Shown one piece after another: positions 53,470 to 63,382 of a stretch of DNA of 64,000 bases; positions within the stretch are counted from its first letter, which is position 1; the number at the start of each line of letters is the position of its first letter. The notes beneath the pieces were generated by a model, which had not been told where the DNA came from, ran no database searches, and saw nothing but the letters and a program-made list of their open reading frames with translations. The DNA comes from Hyphomicrobium sp. (GTDB taxonomy: Bacteria; Pseudomonadota; Alphaproteobacteria; Rhizobiales; Hyphomicrobiaceae), in contig NZ_RXIZ01000007.1 in NCBI RefSeq assembly GCF_003987855.1, forward strand, positions 101,648-165,647, written 5' to 3'. Both the position numbers and the translations under genes were made by a program.

Positions 53470-55293
53470 CTACTCGGCCGCTTCACGGCCAAATTGAAGC
53501 TCGGCCAGATGGGCGTAGATCCCACCCCGCCGCACGAGTTCGACGTGTGTGCCTGATTCCGCGATCCGGCCGTTCTCCATGACGAGGATCCGGTCCGCTT
53601 TTTGAACAGTGGCCAGCCTATGGGCGATGACGATCGTCGTCCGGTCCTTCATCAGTCCCTCGAGCGCGCGCTGCACGGCTCCCTCGCTTTCCGCGTCGAG
53701 CGCGCTTGTCGCCTCGTCAAGGAGAAGCAACGGCGCGTTCTTCAGGATCGCGCGCGCAATCGCAATGCGCTGCCGCTGACCGCCCGACAGCGACATGCCG
53801 CGCTCGCCCAGCCGCGTGTTGTAGCCGTCCGGCAGGCGCCGAATGAAATCGTCGGCTTGCGCCGCCGTTGCCGCCCGTCGCACTTCGGAAAGCGTGGCAG
53901 CGGGCGTTCCGTACCGGATGTTCTCAGCTACCGTGTCGGCAAACAAGGCGACGTCCTGCGGAACGAGCGCGATACGACTGCGAAGAGCCGAAAGGTCGGC
54001 GTCTTTCACGTTCACGCCGTCAACTCGAACGATACCGGCATCAGGGTCGTAGAACCGCAGCAAAAGGTTGAAAATGGTGCTCTTGCCTGCGCCGGACGCG
54101 CCGACGAGAGCCAGCGTCTCTCCCGGCTCGGCAATGAATGAGACGCCATCGAGCGCTTTCTCGGACTTTCTTGCAGCGTAGGAAAACGACACGTTCTCGA
54201 AGGCGACGCTGCCGATCGCTGGCTCGGGCAGCGGTGTTGGATGTTCAGGCGAACGGATCTCCGGAATGGTCGCCATCATCTCCGACAGACGCTCGGCCGC
54301 GCCAACGGCTTGGCTCACCTCGCCCCAAACTTCGGAGAGTTCTGCGAGCGCTCCGGCCGCAAAGAGAGCGTAGAGGACGAACTGTCCGAGGTGGCCGCCA
54401 GACATGTCGCCGGCGATCACCGCCGACGCGCCGTACCATAGAACTCCGGTCACACTCGCCACTGTCAGAAAGATCGCGATGCCCGTCAGCGCCGCGCGTG
54501 CCCGCATCCGCCGGCGCGCAGCCGCGAACGTCCGCTCGACCGATCGCGCGTAGCGATCCGTGACGGTCTTCTCGTTGACGTAGGCCTGCATCGTCCGATA
54601 GGCCGCGAGGTTCTCGGCGGCGTAGGCGGAAGAGTCGCCCAACGTATCCTGCGCTTCGCGCGACAAGCGCCGCACCAAGCGCCCGAAGCCCACGAGCGGA
54701 AGCACGATGATCGGGATGGCGAGGAATACGAGTCCCGAAAGCTGCGGACTCGTGATGAACATCATCACCAGCGCGCCGATCAGCATAATGAAGTTGCGTG
54801 CCGCTTGACTAAGCGATGAGCCGGCGGCCGACTTGATCTGAGTGGTGTCTGCCGTCAGACGGCTCATGATCTCGCCGGAATGATTGATGTCGAAATAGGC
54901 GGGCCCAAGCTTGGCGAGTTGCGCAAACACTTTGGTGCGCAGATCGGCGACCACCCGCTCACCGATCCAATTGACGAAATAGAACCGCGCCGGGCTGGCG
55001 ATCGCGATAATCAACCCGATGCCGATGAGCGTCAGGAAGTAATTATTGATCAGCGCCGAGTCATTGCCCGCAAAACCCTTGTCGATCATGCGGCGAACGG
55101 CGAGCGGCACTGACAGCATCGCAAGCGCCGAGACGACCAGGGAAATGATGGCGCCCCAGAGTGCGCCCTTGTGCGCGAGAATGAGCGGCTTCAATGTCAG
55201 CAGGGGCTTCAGCGACATGCGCGCGCGTCGCTTGGGGTTTTCATCCGCGGGTTGAGCACCCACGGGGGCTGGATCGGCAACGTCGCTGCTCAT
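53470..55293 (-). CDS. ABC transporter, fused TM and ATP-binding domains (MsbA-like)
   Basis: TM domain, then LVGASGAGKSTIFNLLLRFYDP, LSGGQRQRIAIARAILKNAPLLLLDEATSALD. Confidence 0.95.
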   Translation of the reverse strand: MSSDVADPAPVGAQPADENPKRRARMSLKPLLTLKPLILAHKGALWGAIISLVVSALAMLSVPLAVRRMIDKGFAGNDSALINNYFLTLIGIGLIIAIASPARFYFVNWIGERVVADLRTKVFAQLAKLGPAYFDINHSGEIMSRLTADTTQIKSAAGSSLSQAARNFIMLIGALVMMFITSPQLSGLVFLAIPIIVLPLVGFGRLVRRLSREAQDTLGDSSAYAAENLAAYRTMQAYVNEKTVTDRYARSVERTFAAARRRMRARAALTGIAIFLTVASVTGVLWYGASAVIAGDMSGGHLGQFVLYALFAAGALAELSEVWGEVSQAVGAAERLSEMMATIPEIRSPEHPTPLPEPAIGSVAFENVSFSYAARKSEKALDGVSFIAEPGETLALVGASGAGKSTIFNLLLRFYDPDAGIVRVDGVNVKDADLSALRSRIALVPQDVALFADTVAENIRYGTPAATLSEVRRAATAAQADDFIRRLPDGYNTRLGERGMSLSGGQRQRIAIARAILKNAPLLLLDEATSALDAESEGAVQRALEGLMKDRTTIVIAHRLATVQKADRILVMENGRIAESGTHVELVRRGGIYAHLAELQFGREAAE

Positions 55294-55570
55294 CAGGTTT
55301 TTCTAGTCCAAGTCGCGGGGAAACAAGATGTTTCAACCCTAAAGCCGCGGGGACCATGCCCCACCGGCGGCACCGGCTCAAGAGGCAATGGGCCGCTGCG
55401 AACGGGCGGTAAAATTACGATTTGCTTAGGTTTGCGGTGCCCTGCGCCTTGTGCGTGGCGGCTAACTCGGCTAAACAACGCGCCAATTCAGTCCCCTTTT
55501 ACAAAAGACCGGGGCCGGGGCTCGTGAGGGCTTCGCCGAAAAAGACCTATTTTCAGACGGACTTAAGGCC

Positions 55571-55795
55571 ATGAAGAAAGACGCTGACCTCCACCCCGAT
55601 TATCATCAGATCAAGGTGGTGATGACGGACGGAACCGAGTTCACGACCTACTCGACCTACGGCAAAGAGGGCGACAAGCTCACCCTCGACATCGATCCCA
55701 ACACGCATCCGGCATGGACCGGCGGCGACGCTAAGCTGATGGACCGCGGCGGCCGCCTGTCGCGCTTCAAGAAGAAGTTCGAAGGCATGTTCTGA
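55571..55795 (+). CDS. rpmE: 50S ribosomal protein L31
   Basis: [52 protein letters not shown]; lacks the Zn-binding cysteines. Confidence 0.96.
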   Translation: MKKDADLHPDYHQIKVVMTDGTEFTTYSTYGKEGDKLTLDIDPNTHPAWTGGDAKLMDRGGRLSRFKKKFEGMF

Positions 55796-55838
55796 TCGCC
55801 TGCGGCGATCCCCTCGAATTCAAAGCTTATATCCAAAC

Positions 55839-55867
55839 AAAAAGGCCCGCTTTCGAGCGGGCCTTTT
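55839..55867. terminator. Bidirectional Rho-independent terminator
   Basis: AAAAGGCCCGCT-ttcga-AGCGGGCCTTTT-type hairpin between convergent rpmE and the DUF1465 gene. Confidence 0.88.
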
Positions 55868-55893
55868 CCATTTTCAGTTATCGCCCGCGGAGA

Positions 55894-56451
55894 TCAACTG
55901 ACCTTCGCCGCGAACGCCCGCTGCAGCAGACCAACCTGGTGCGCGACAGGATTCACCGCGGCTTCCGGAATATCCGCTGCCGACGGCGTCGTCAGGATGC
56001 GATCGAGCTGCGCGATACGATCATGCAAAGAGAAGCTCTCGGCGATGAGGTTCTGCAGTCCCTGCGGAAGCTCCGCATAACCCTTCACGTGCGAAGGACG
56101 GCCGAACGCCTGTAGCTTCACGCGACGACGCTTCTTCTGCGCCTCTTCCTCGGTGATCTCACCCTCGCGCAACGCGCGGCGGATCAAAAGCCATGATGCG
56201 AGATCCAGCAGACGTGTCGTCAGCCGCATGCTCTCGGTTGCATAAAGAACGCCCGCCCCACCTGCGAGATTCTTCGCTTCCTTGCGCCCCGGACCGTCGA
56301 GATAGCTCGCGGTACGCTCGACGAGCGCCATGCCTTCCTTAAAGATGTGGTCGAAGTGTTCGGAGGACTGGAACCGCTCTCCGAACGACACCGTTGTGGC
56401 GCCGCCGACAGGCGCGCCATCAGCGCGAAATACGTTACTCATGACCCTCAA
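55894..56451 (-). CDS. DUF1465 family protein
   Basis: TVSFGERFQSSEHFDHIFKEGMALVERTASYLDGPGRKEAKNL ... YATESMRLTTRLLDLASWLLIRRALREGEITEEEA. Confidence 0.85.
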   Translation of the reverse strand: MRVMSNVFRADGAPVGGATTVSFGERFQSSEHFDHIFKEGMALVERTASYLDGPGRKEAKNLAGGAGVLYATESMRLTTRLLDLASWLLIRRALREGEITEEEAQKKRRRVKLQAFGRPSHVKGYAELPQGLQNLIAESFSLHDRIAQLDRILTTPSAADIPEAAVNPVAHQVGLLQRAFAAKVS

Positions 56452-56561
56452 CGATACAAACGCTTACCCGTGCGCAACTGCTACCACGAACCGACACTAG
56501 AGCACCATAGTTAACAACTCCGCCCAAAACGGGGCGTTTCCGAACGTCCTGTGGACAATGC

Positions 56562-56591
56562 AAAAAAAGAGCCGCTCCGTTAGAGCGGCTC
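56562..56591 (-). terminator. Rho-independent terminator (minus strand)
   Basis: Minus strand: GAGCCGCTC-taacg-GAGCGGCTC followed by TTTTTTT. Confidence 0.85.
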
Positions 56592-56811
56592 GAAAGTCAA
56601 CAGGGAGGCGTCAAATGAAACGGCAGAGGGGCCGCTTCCATCCAGATGGCCTGGATCGACGTTGAAATTGCCGCAATATGCTTAAGCTTCAGTTAAGTCG
56701 AATCATCGCGAGATCAGCGGTCGATTAGGATTCTGCCGAACGCTTGCATTTGCGCCCGTCCCGAAATCGAACAGCATACAGCGTAATTCAAATTGATCCT
56801 TCGTAATCGCT

Positions 56812-57003
56812 TTACGACTTGAAAAGCGCGTGCGCGGCGGCCTCGTGACGCTTCTTGCGATCAGCCTCGGCGCGAACGCGAACGATCTCCATCTCAAGAT
56901 CCTTGATGCGCCGTTCCAGCTCCGCAACCGAGAGGGCTTCAAGGTTTTCCCCAATCGCCACGCTAGTCGGCTTTTTTTGCGGCAGAAGATCATCGAGATC
57001 CAT
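56812..57003 (-). CDS. DUF1192 family protein
   Basis: MDLDDLLPQKKPTSVAIGENLEALSVAELERRIKDLEMEIVRVRAEADRKKRHEAAAHALFKS. Confidence 0.9.
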   Translation of the reverse strand: MDLDDLLPQKKPTSVAIGENLEALSVAELERRIKDLEMEIVRVRAEADRKKRHEAAAHALFKS

Positions 57004-57156
57004 CGCGCGTTCTCCTCGCTTATCGTTAGTCCATTCTAAGGATCACGAACGCGTCGGTCGAGATCGGATGAGAGGTTCCGCCGCCCTAGGCCCGACTTGC
57101 CCTGCTAGCCCGCGCCGTGCATGTCTCTCTCAGTGACACTCAGGAAAGCACGATAG

Positions 57157-58152
57157 ATGAGCCTCCCCACGACGATGAAAGCGATCTCGATCAACGGCGC
57201 CGGGGGACCCGAAGTCCTGGCCTTGACTGAGGTCCCGACGCCAGAGGCAAAACCTGGCGAGGTGCTGATCAAAGTCGTCGCCGCGGGCGTTAATCGGCCC
57301 GATGTCCTGCAGCGGCAAGGTAACTATCCCGCTCCGAAGGGGCACTCCGAACTCCCGGGCTTGGAAGTGTCAGGCACCATCGTCGCGCTCGGAGAAAACG
57401 CTGAGCGCTTCGCGATCGGTGATGCCGTGATGGCGCTCGTCCCCGGCGGCGGTTACGCCCAATATGTCGCCGTGTCCGAACTCGCGTGCATCAAGAAGCC
57501 CGAAGAAATTTCTTACATCGAAGCCGCAGCCATTCCTGAAACTTTCTTCACGGTTTGGCACAACGTGTTCCAACGCGGTGATTTGAAGTCGGGTGAAAAA
57601 TTTCTCGTTCACGGCGGCTCGGGCGGGATCGGCGTGACAGCCATTCAACTGGCAAAAGCTTTCGGCGCGACGGTGTACACGACCGTCGGATCCGATGCGA
57701 AATGTGACGCCGCACGCACCCTCGGAGCCGACGTCGCGATCAACTATCGTACGGTTGACTTCGCTCAGGTCATCAAAAGCGAAACGGCCGGCAAAGGCGT
57801 GAACGTGATCCTTGATATGGTTGGCGGTGACTACATCGAGAAGAACATCCGCTCGCTCGCCGACGATGGCCGCCTCGTCAACATCGCCTTTCAGAAAGGG
57901 TCGACGGCCACGATCGATTTCATGCGAGTCATGCTGAAGCGGCTCACGCTCACAGGCTCAACGCTTCGCATTCGTTCCAATGAAGTGAAAGGTGAAATCG
58001 CCGCGGCGATTGCCAGCAAGGTCGTTCCCCTCATCGTCAATGGAAAGATCAAGGTGCCGATCGACAGCACATATCCACTCGCCAAAGCGGCCGACGCGCA
58101 CGCGCGCATGGAGAGCAGCGAGCACATCGGCAAAATCGTCCTGACGATCTAG
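57157..58152 (+). CDS. NAD(P)H:quinone oxidoreductase (zinc-free MDR family, PIG3-like)
   Basis: MKAISINGAGGPEVLALTEVPTPEAKPGEVLIKVVAAGVNRPDVLQRQGNYPAPKG ... LVHGGSGGIGVTAIQLAKAFGATVYTTVGSDAK. Confidence 0.95.
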   Translation: MSLPTTMKAISINGAGGPEVLALTEVPTPEAKPGEVLIKVVAAGVNRPDVLQRQGNYPAPKGHSELPGLEVSGTIVALGENAERFAIGDAVMALVPGGGYAQYVAVSELACIKKPEEISYIEAAAIPETFFTVWHNVFQRGDLKSGEKFLVHGGSGGIGVTAIQLAKAFGATVYTTVGSDAKCDAARTLGADVAINYRTVDFAQVIKSETAGKGVNVILDMVGGDYIEKNIRSLADDGRLVNIAFQKGSTATIDFMRVMLKRLTLTGSTLRIRSNEVKGEIAAAIASKVVPLIVNGKIKVPIDSTYPLAKAADAHARMESSEHIGKIVLTI

Positions 58153-58156
58153 ACCG

Positions 58157-59011
58157 TCACCAGACGAAGTTCTTCATGACGCCGACCGGTTTCGACGAAC
58201 TCTTCGCGAACAGCCGGCTCGCCGCCGCGCCGATCTCTTCGCCGGGTTGCACATAAACACCGCTCGCAATGTAAACCGAACGAATATCGAAACCCGCTGC
58301 GCCGCCGATGTCTGTCGCCACACCGTCGCCGATCGCGAGCACCCGGTGTTTGGCCACTTGCTCGCCGCGAAACTCGGAGCCCGTCTTTAGAGCAAGATCG
58401 TAAATCGGCCGATACGGCTTCCCCGCGTAGCTTACCTTGCCGCCGATCGCTGCATACGCCGACGCGATCGCGCCCGCACAATAGACGACGCGTCCACCTC
58501 TCTCGACCTTGAGATCCGGATTGGCGCAGATCATCGGAACGTCACGAGACTTCAGCTTCTCGAGCAGACCAGCATAGTCTTCGGGAGTTTCGTTCTCATC
58601 GTCGTAGAGGTTTGTACAGACGACGACTTCTGCATCGTCCACCGACGCGCCCGGTTGTGCAGAGAGACCTGCGAAGGTGGCCTTATCGCGCTCGAGACCG
58701 ATCAGCAGGACGCGGCGGCCAGCCCATTGCTCGATGAGGCTGCGCGAGACGTCACCGGAGCTGACGATCCCATCGTAAGACTCCCGTGACACGCCGATCC
58801 CGTCGAGCTGCTTTGCGACGCTCTCGCTAGGCCGCGGCGAGTTCGTGACGAGCAACGCGGTGCCCCCGCGCTCGCGAAAAGCCGCGCATGCGGCGACCGA
58901 TGACGCGAACGGTCGAACGCCGTTGTGCATCACGCCCCAAATATCGACGAACCAGAGATCTGAAGTCTCTGCCAGGGGCGCAATTGAAGAAAGTACAGGA
59001 ATGACACTCAT
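58157..59011 (-). CDS. HAD-superfamily class IIA hydrolase (TIGR01459-like)
   Basis: DLWFVDIWGVMHNGVRPF ... LLVTNSPRPSESVAKQLDGIGV ... AKHRVLAIGDGVATDIGGAAGFD. Confidence 0.92.
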   Translation of the reverse strand: MSVIPVLSSIAPLAETSDLWFVDIWGVMHNGVRPFASSVAACAAFRERGGTALLVTNSPRPSESVAKQLDGIGVSRESYDGIVSSGDVSRSLIEQWAGRRVLLIGLERDKATFAGLSAQPGASVDDAEVVVCTNLYDDENETPEDYAGLLEKLKSRDVPMICANPDLKVERGGRVVYCAGAIASAYAAIGGKVSYAGKPYRPIYDLALKTGSEFRGEQVAKHRVLAIGDGVATDIGGAAGFDIRSVYIASGVYVQPGEEIGAAASRLFAKSSSKPVGVMKNFVW

Positions 59012-59071
59012 CGGTGCGCAAGCCTTCGACTGAGCCCGCCACATGCGGTTGCGACCGGCCTATAAACGAAG

Positions 59072-59097
59072 CGGCGCCGGAATGTCATCCGGCGCCG
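59072..59097. repeat. 9-bp inverted repeat downstream of the EAL-like gene
   Basis: CGGCGCCGG-aatgtcat-CCGGCGCCG; no T-tract. Confidence 0.7.
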
Positions 59098-59125
59098 TCG
59101 TCACAGGATTGGCGTTGCGAAGTCG

Positions 59126-61120
59126 TCAGGCAGCGGCCGATTGATCGGGGCTGCCTGCAGGACCGCCCTCGACGTTGACCTGCCGTGGAGCCCCAAACAG
59201 AGGGCCCTGCCCGAGGAGAATGCCAGCATCCAGGAGCCGCTTCTGCGTCCCGGCGTCCTGAATGCCGCTAGCGATGATTGAGAGCCCAGCGAGCGTTGCA
59301 CGTTGCACAACCTCTTCGGCCGGTACGAAGCGCTCAGGCGTAGACATTCCGGTCAGCAACGCCTGTGCATCAATTCGAACGAAGCGGAACCCGGACCTCT
59401 GCAGCGTCGCAAAGTCCGTGCCCATGTGCAGCACCTTATCGAGCGCCATGCGGAAGCCGAACGAGTGCATATCGCGAACGGCCTGCCAAGCCGCCGGAGA
59501 AAATCCATCGACCGCCCGCTGTGAAAACGTAAGCACGAGCTGCGCCGATATCCGCTTGCGAGCCTCATACGCGTGCGCGAAGCTTTCAAGGAACGCTCTG
59601 CTGACCATGGACGTGCCGAGGAAATCAGCGAGCAACGAGCCCTCCCGCTCCCTCGCATCCATGCGTGTGGCCAACGCTGCTGCGCGATTAAGCCGTGCGA
59701 TGTCGAACTGCGTATCTAGGTCCCCGCCGATGACTGCGAAATCATCATCGTTCGCTTCAAGAGGCTCGCCATCCATGCCCCGTAGAACGGCCGACATTTC
59801 GTAATGGCTGACGGAATGCTCCGCGAGCGTCACGATAGGCCCGAGCAGCAGCTCGATGGCGTCGTCCTCAACAGCACGCACGATCGCCGCGGCGCGGGGA
59901 GGTAGCGCCGCCACGGCCGGCTCGAAGTTCGGCAGTGGGAGTTCCAAGCTAGGCGACGCCACATCCCGATCGCCGTTGATTGGCGCTTCCGCCACTGGAT
60001 CAGAACCCGCTATCCGCTCCGCCGATGCAGGGATGACGAGCTCACCAAATCCGTCCTTCGGCAGCGCGCTTGAAAGAGTAGGCTCCTGGGCAGGTTCCGG
60101 CGTCGGATTTGGCGCGAACGCCTGAGCTTCGAACTTCGGAACAAAGTCTCCCAGCGAGGGGCGCTGACGCATGCTCTTCGCAGCAGCACGTAGCGCGCCG
60201 ATGGAGTTTTCGAGCGCACTCGCTTCTGCTTTCGGCCGCTGAACCACTCGTGCTGGTTTGGATTTGAGCGCTTCGGCGGCATTCACCTCGTCGGCGAGCT
60301 CTTTGATTTTTCGCTGCACGAGTTCGAGATCGCCTTCAACGGTCGTGACAACCGAGGCTCCCGTCGGCGACGGGTTTATTCCAGCGGGTCCCGACGAAGG
60401 GTCTTGGACATTCACCTGAGCATCCGTGCGCGGCCGGAAGGACCAATGCTCGCGCACAATTTCCCCCTGCGGTGGCAGCTGCGGTCCGATGGGCTCTTCC
60501 AGCACAGGAGCCGCCGCGATCGGCGGAGCTGTGAGGCTTGGATCGACCGACGGCTTCGCGCCCTCCATTGGTGGCTGCATGGGTGACCGCATCGGACGTC
60601 GAACGCTGCGCTCAAGTTCGGACCCCGCCGTCGTGGGCTGCGCGTTCGGCCCTGGATCGGATCTTGGAACCATATTTCCGATGTCGCGGCTGAGTTCGCG
60701 AATCCGCGCCTCTGAAGACGACGGCGCAGGTACGGATGCGGCGCGCGGCGCCGTTCTTTGCCGTGGCGTTTGCCGACTCTGGGCAAGCTCGGCTTGCAGC
60801 TGTGCGATCTGCGCCGACTTTTGCATCTGCTTATGGATCAGCATAAGCAGCGCCAGCGTGACGGCGCCCATCGCGACGGATACCGAGAGCGACATTCCAA
60901 GCTGGGCCGAGCTCATGACCGTCACGGCGATCGACGCGATCACGATGGATCCAACCACCAGATTGTCTCGGGGCTTGGCGTCGACGGGCCCATCGCTTTC
61001 GCGTGGGCCGTTCGGAGCTGCAGGACCGCCTACAGGAGCAGGTCCAAGAGCCGGCGACGGGGCAGCGGTGTCGGCGGGCCCGCCACCGGCTTGCGGCTTT
61101 GAGTTTTCCTGTTTTGTCAT
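59126..61120 (-). CDS. Membrane-anchored protein with C-terminal degenerate EAL-like domain
   Basis: Two N-terminal TM segments, long Pro-rich linker, C-terminal EAL fold signatures (RISAQLVLTFSQRAV, FGFRMALDKV, FRFVRIDAQAL, GQGPLFGAPR). Confidence 0.82.
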   Translation of the reverse strand: MTKQENSKPQAGGGPADTAAPSPALGPAPVGGPAAPNGPRESDGPVDAKPRDNLVVGSIVIASIAVTVMSSAQLGMSLSVSVAMGAVTLALLMLIHKQMQKSAQIAQLQAELAQSRQTPRQRTAPRAASVPAPSSSEARIRELSRDIGNMVPRSDPGPNAQPTTAGSELERSVRRPMRSPMQPPMEGAKPSVDPSLTAPPIAAAPVLEEPIGPQLPPQGEIVREHWSFRPRTDAQVNVQDPSSGPAGINPSPTGASVVTTVEGDLELVQRKIKELADEVNAAEALKSKPARVVQRPKAEASALENSIGALRAAAKSMRQRPSLGDFVPKFEAQAFAPNPTPEPAQEPTLSSALPKDGFGELVIPASAERIAGSDPVAEAPINGDRDVASPSLELPLPNFEPAVAALPPRAAAIVRAVEDDAIELLLGPIVTLAEHSVSHYEMSAVLRGMDGEPLEANDDDFAVIGGDLDTQFDIARLNRAAALATRMDAREREGSLLADFLGTSMVSRAFLESFAHAYEARKRISAQLVLTFSQRAVDGFSPAAWQAVRDMHSFGFRMALDKVLHMGTDFATLQRSGFRFVRIDAQALLTGMSTPERFVPAEEVVQRATLAGLSIIASGIQDAGTQKRLLDAGILLGQGPLFGAPRQVNVEGGPAGSPDQSAAA

Positions 61121-61446
61121 CTCGTTCCAAGCAGCTAGTCGATTCGTGGACTTTAACTTTCGCAGACGCGGGAAAAGATTAGCAACGTTCGCCTATCGAC
61201 CTATCACCACCTTTTGCACCGTCGGACCGCCCACACACCACATCTATGCGCCGGAGGGGCAGCAGGGTCACAGCCCCATAACGCGCAGGCCCGTGCATAG
61301 TCGCAAAAGCGCCCTTGACCCGTCTCCCGCAAACCCGAATCGGCTGGCTGTTTAGGTCTCGTTAGGCGAATCGGCGTGCTATCATGCGACCGACGGCGCC
61401 TCTCGCGTTCGCCGGTTCAGCGTGTTGTCAGGAGGGGAAGAGCGCC

Positions 61447-62190
61447 ATGTACATGGATCGAGTTGGTACCAGTGTCGAAGAAGAAGTCTCCAGTGAGCTT
61501 TCGCAGGCGCGCATCCTCATCACAGGTTTGACCGGAAACTCGGGCGTCGACGTTGCCCGTTCCTTCGCGGATCTCAACGTACGTCTCGTTGTTCATACCG
61601 CCGATCTATCTCCCGAACTCGTTGAGCTGTTCGCCTTCCTTTCGCAGAGCGCCAGCGAGATTCGTCTCCATACCCTTGACATCTCTACGGCAAACGCCGC
61701 TGCACACTTTGCGCAAACCTCCGCCCAAGCTTTCGGCGGGCTTGATGCAGCTATCAACCTGACGTCCGTTTCGTCGGCAGAAATCGACGCGATCCATGAT
61801 GATGCCGATCTCGAAGCGTTGATTGAAGCCAAGCTCGCCCCTCTTGCACAGCTGACGCGCGTCATCGCCAATCGCATGTGCGTGGTGATGAGCGAAGGTC
61901 TTGTGCTCAACGTCGTCAACATGCCCGAACCCCGCGACGCGCGATCGTCGGCGGTGGCCGGCTTGGTACGGACGGCACTCGCCTCGATGATCGCTCAGGA
62001 ATCTCGGGAATGGGCGAACAAGGGCATTCGCATCAACGGCGTCGGTCCACGCGCCTTCTTCGACGGCAGCAGCTCCGGGGCCTATCTCGCGACGGAGCCG
62101 GACATTGCCTCGCTAGCGCTGCATCTCGCATCGCGCCGAGGCCGCTCCTTCTCGGGCCACGTCTTCGATTCCTGCGGTTCGGGCTTCTGA
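61447..62190 (+). CDS. SDR-family (Rossmann) protein, possibly catalytically degenerate
   Basis: RILITGLTGNSGVDVARSFADLNVRLVVHTADLS ... GGLDAAINLTS ... GIRINGVGPRAFFDG; no clear YxxxK. Confidence 0.75.
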   Translation: MYMDRVGTSVEEEVSSELSQARILITGLTGNSGVDVARSFADLNVRLVVHTADLSPELVELFAFLSQSASEIRLHTLDISTANAAAHFAQTSAQAFGGLDAAINLTSVSSAEIDAIHDDADLEALIEAKLAPLAQLTRVIANRMCVVMSEGLVLNVVNMPEPRDARSSAVAGLVRTALASMIAQESREWANKGIRINGVGPRAFFDGSSSGAYLATEPDIASLALHLASRRGRSFSGHVFDSCGSGF

Positions 62191-62287
62191 TAAGCCGCCC
62201 GAACCTCATCCTCAGCTCGAAGCGCTTTTGTTGCGTTTTCTCGGGAAGCACCGATAAGTGCGCTCTCTCAAGGCGAGAGAGTGTGAG

Positions 62288-63199
62288 ATGGACATCCGGC
62301 AGCTTCAGTATCTCGTCGCACTCGCTCGAGAAAAACACTTCACGCGCGCGGCACAGGCCTGCAACGTCACGCAGCCGACCCTGTCCGGTCGCATTCGCCA
62401 GCTCGAACTCGAACTCGGCGTCCCCATCGTCGAGCGCGGCCAGCGCTATCAGGGGCTGACGCAGGAGGGCGAACGCGTCTTGAAATGGGCGCAGCTCATC
62501 CTCAACAACTGGACGTCGATGCACCAGGAGTTGGCGCAACTCGCTATCAGCGACTTTGGACTGACAGGGCGCCTTGCGCTTGGCGCCATACCCTCCGCGC
62601 TGCCCATCATTCCATATCTGACTCGGGACGTGCAGCGGCTGCATCCCGAAATCAACTTCACGATCATGTCGATGAGTTCCGAGGAAATTCTGCGCGGCCT
62701 CGAAGATTTTTCGATCGACGCGGGGATCAGCTATCTCGACAACGAACCCATCAACGACCTTCTGGCTACGCCGCTATATGTCGAACGCTATTGTCTTTTC
62801 GTCCCCGCCGGGCATCGCTTCGCAAGCTTGGATCAGGTCACCTGGAAAGAAGCGGCCGAGCTACCGCTTGGGCTTTTGACCACGAACATGCAAAACCGCC
62901 GGATTATCGACCGGGCGTTCGAGGCGGCCGGCTGCCACCCTCAACCGGCCCTCGAAACCAACTCTGTAATCAATCTTTATTCAAACGTCCGGCTCATGGA
63001 CCTGGCCAGCGTGATGCCGCGCTACCTCGCCAACATGCTGGGCGACGATGCCGGCGTGAAAGCGATCCCACTCATTGAACCCGAGGTGGCCCATAGCGTG
63101 GGAGTGGTCACACAGGATCGTGATCCGGTTGCGCCGCTCGTTAGAGCGTTCAGACAAGCCGCCAGTCACTTCTCAACAAACGGAATTTCCCTGGAGTGA
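62288..63199 (+). CDS. LysR-family transcriptional regulator
   Basis: MDIRQLQYLVALAREKHFTRAAQACNVTQPTLSGRIRQLELELGVPIVERG HTH; upstream of the formate dehydrogenase genes. Confidence 0.95.
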   Translation: MDIRQLQYLVALAREKHFTRAAQACNVTQPTLSGRIRQLELELGVPIVERGQRYQGLTQEGERVLKWAQLILNNWTSMHQELAQLAISDFGLTGRLALGAIPSALPIIPYLTRDVQRLHPEINFTIMSMSSEEILRGLEDFSIDAGISYLDNEPINDLLATPLYVERYCLFVPAGHRFASLDQVTWKEAAELPLGLLTTNMQNRRIIDRAFEAAGCHPQPALETNSVINLYSNVRLMDLASVMPRYLANMLGDDAGVKAIPLIEPEVAHSVGVVTQDRDPVAPLVRAFRQAASHFSTNGISLE

Positions 63200-63252
63200 A
63201 AAGAGTTTATCCAAAATAACTACATAGATTGCCTCAGTTGGCGCGATGCATT

Positions 63253-63267
63253 ATAGACGGCATCTAT
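63253..63267. promoter_or_regulatory. Candidate LysR-type operator (T-N11-A dyad)
   Basis: ATAGA-CGGCA-TCTAT in the intergenic region between the LysR gene and fdsG. Confidence 0.4.
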
Positions 63268-63382
63268 GATTAAATCGGCGATATCAATTTGAACGTATGG
63301 TCGTAATGACCCACTAGAATTCATGCGGCAAAGTGCGCATCTGCGTCACGTGACCGCCAACACGACCGAGGAAACGCCAAGC

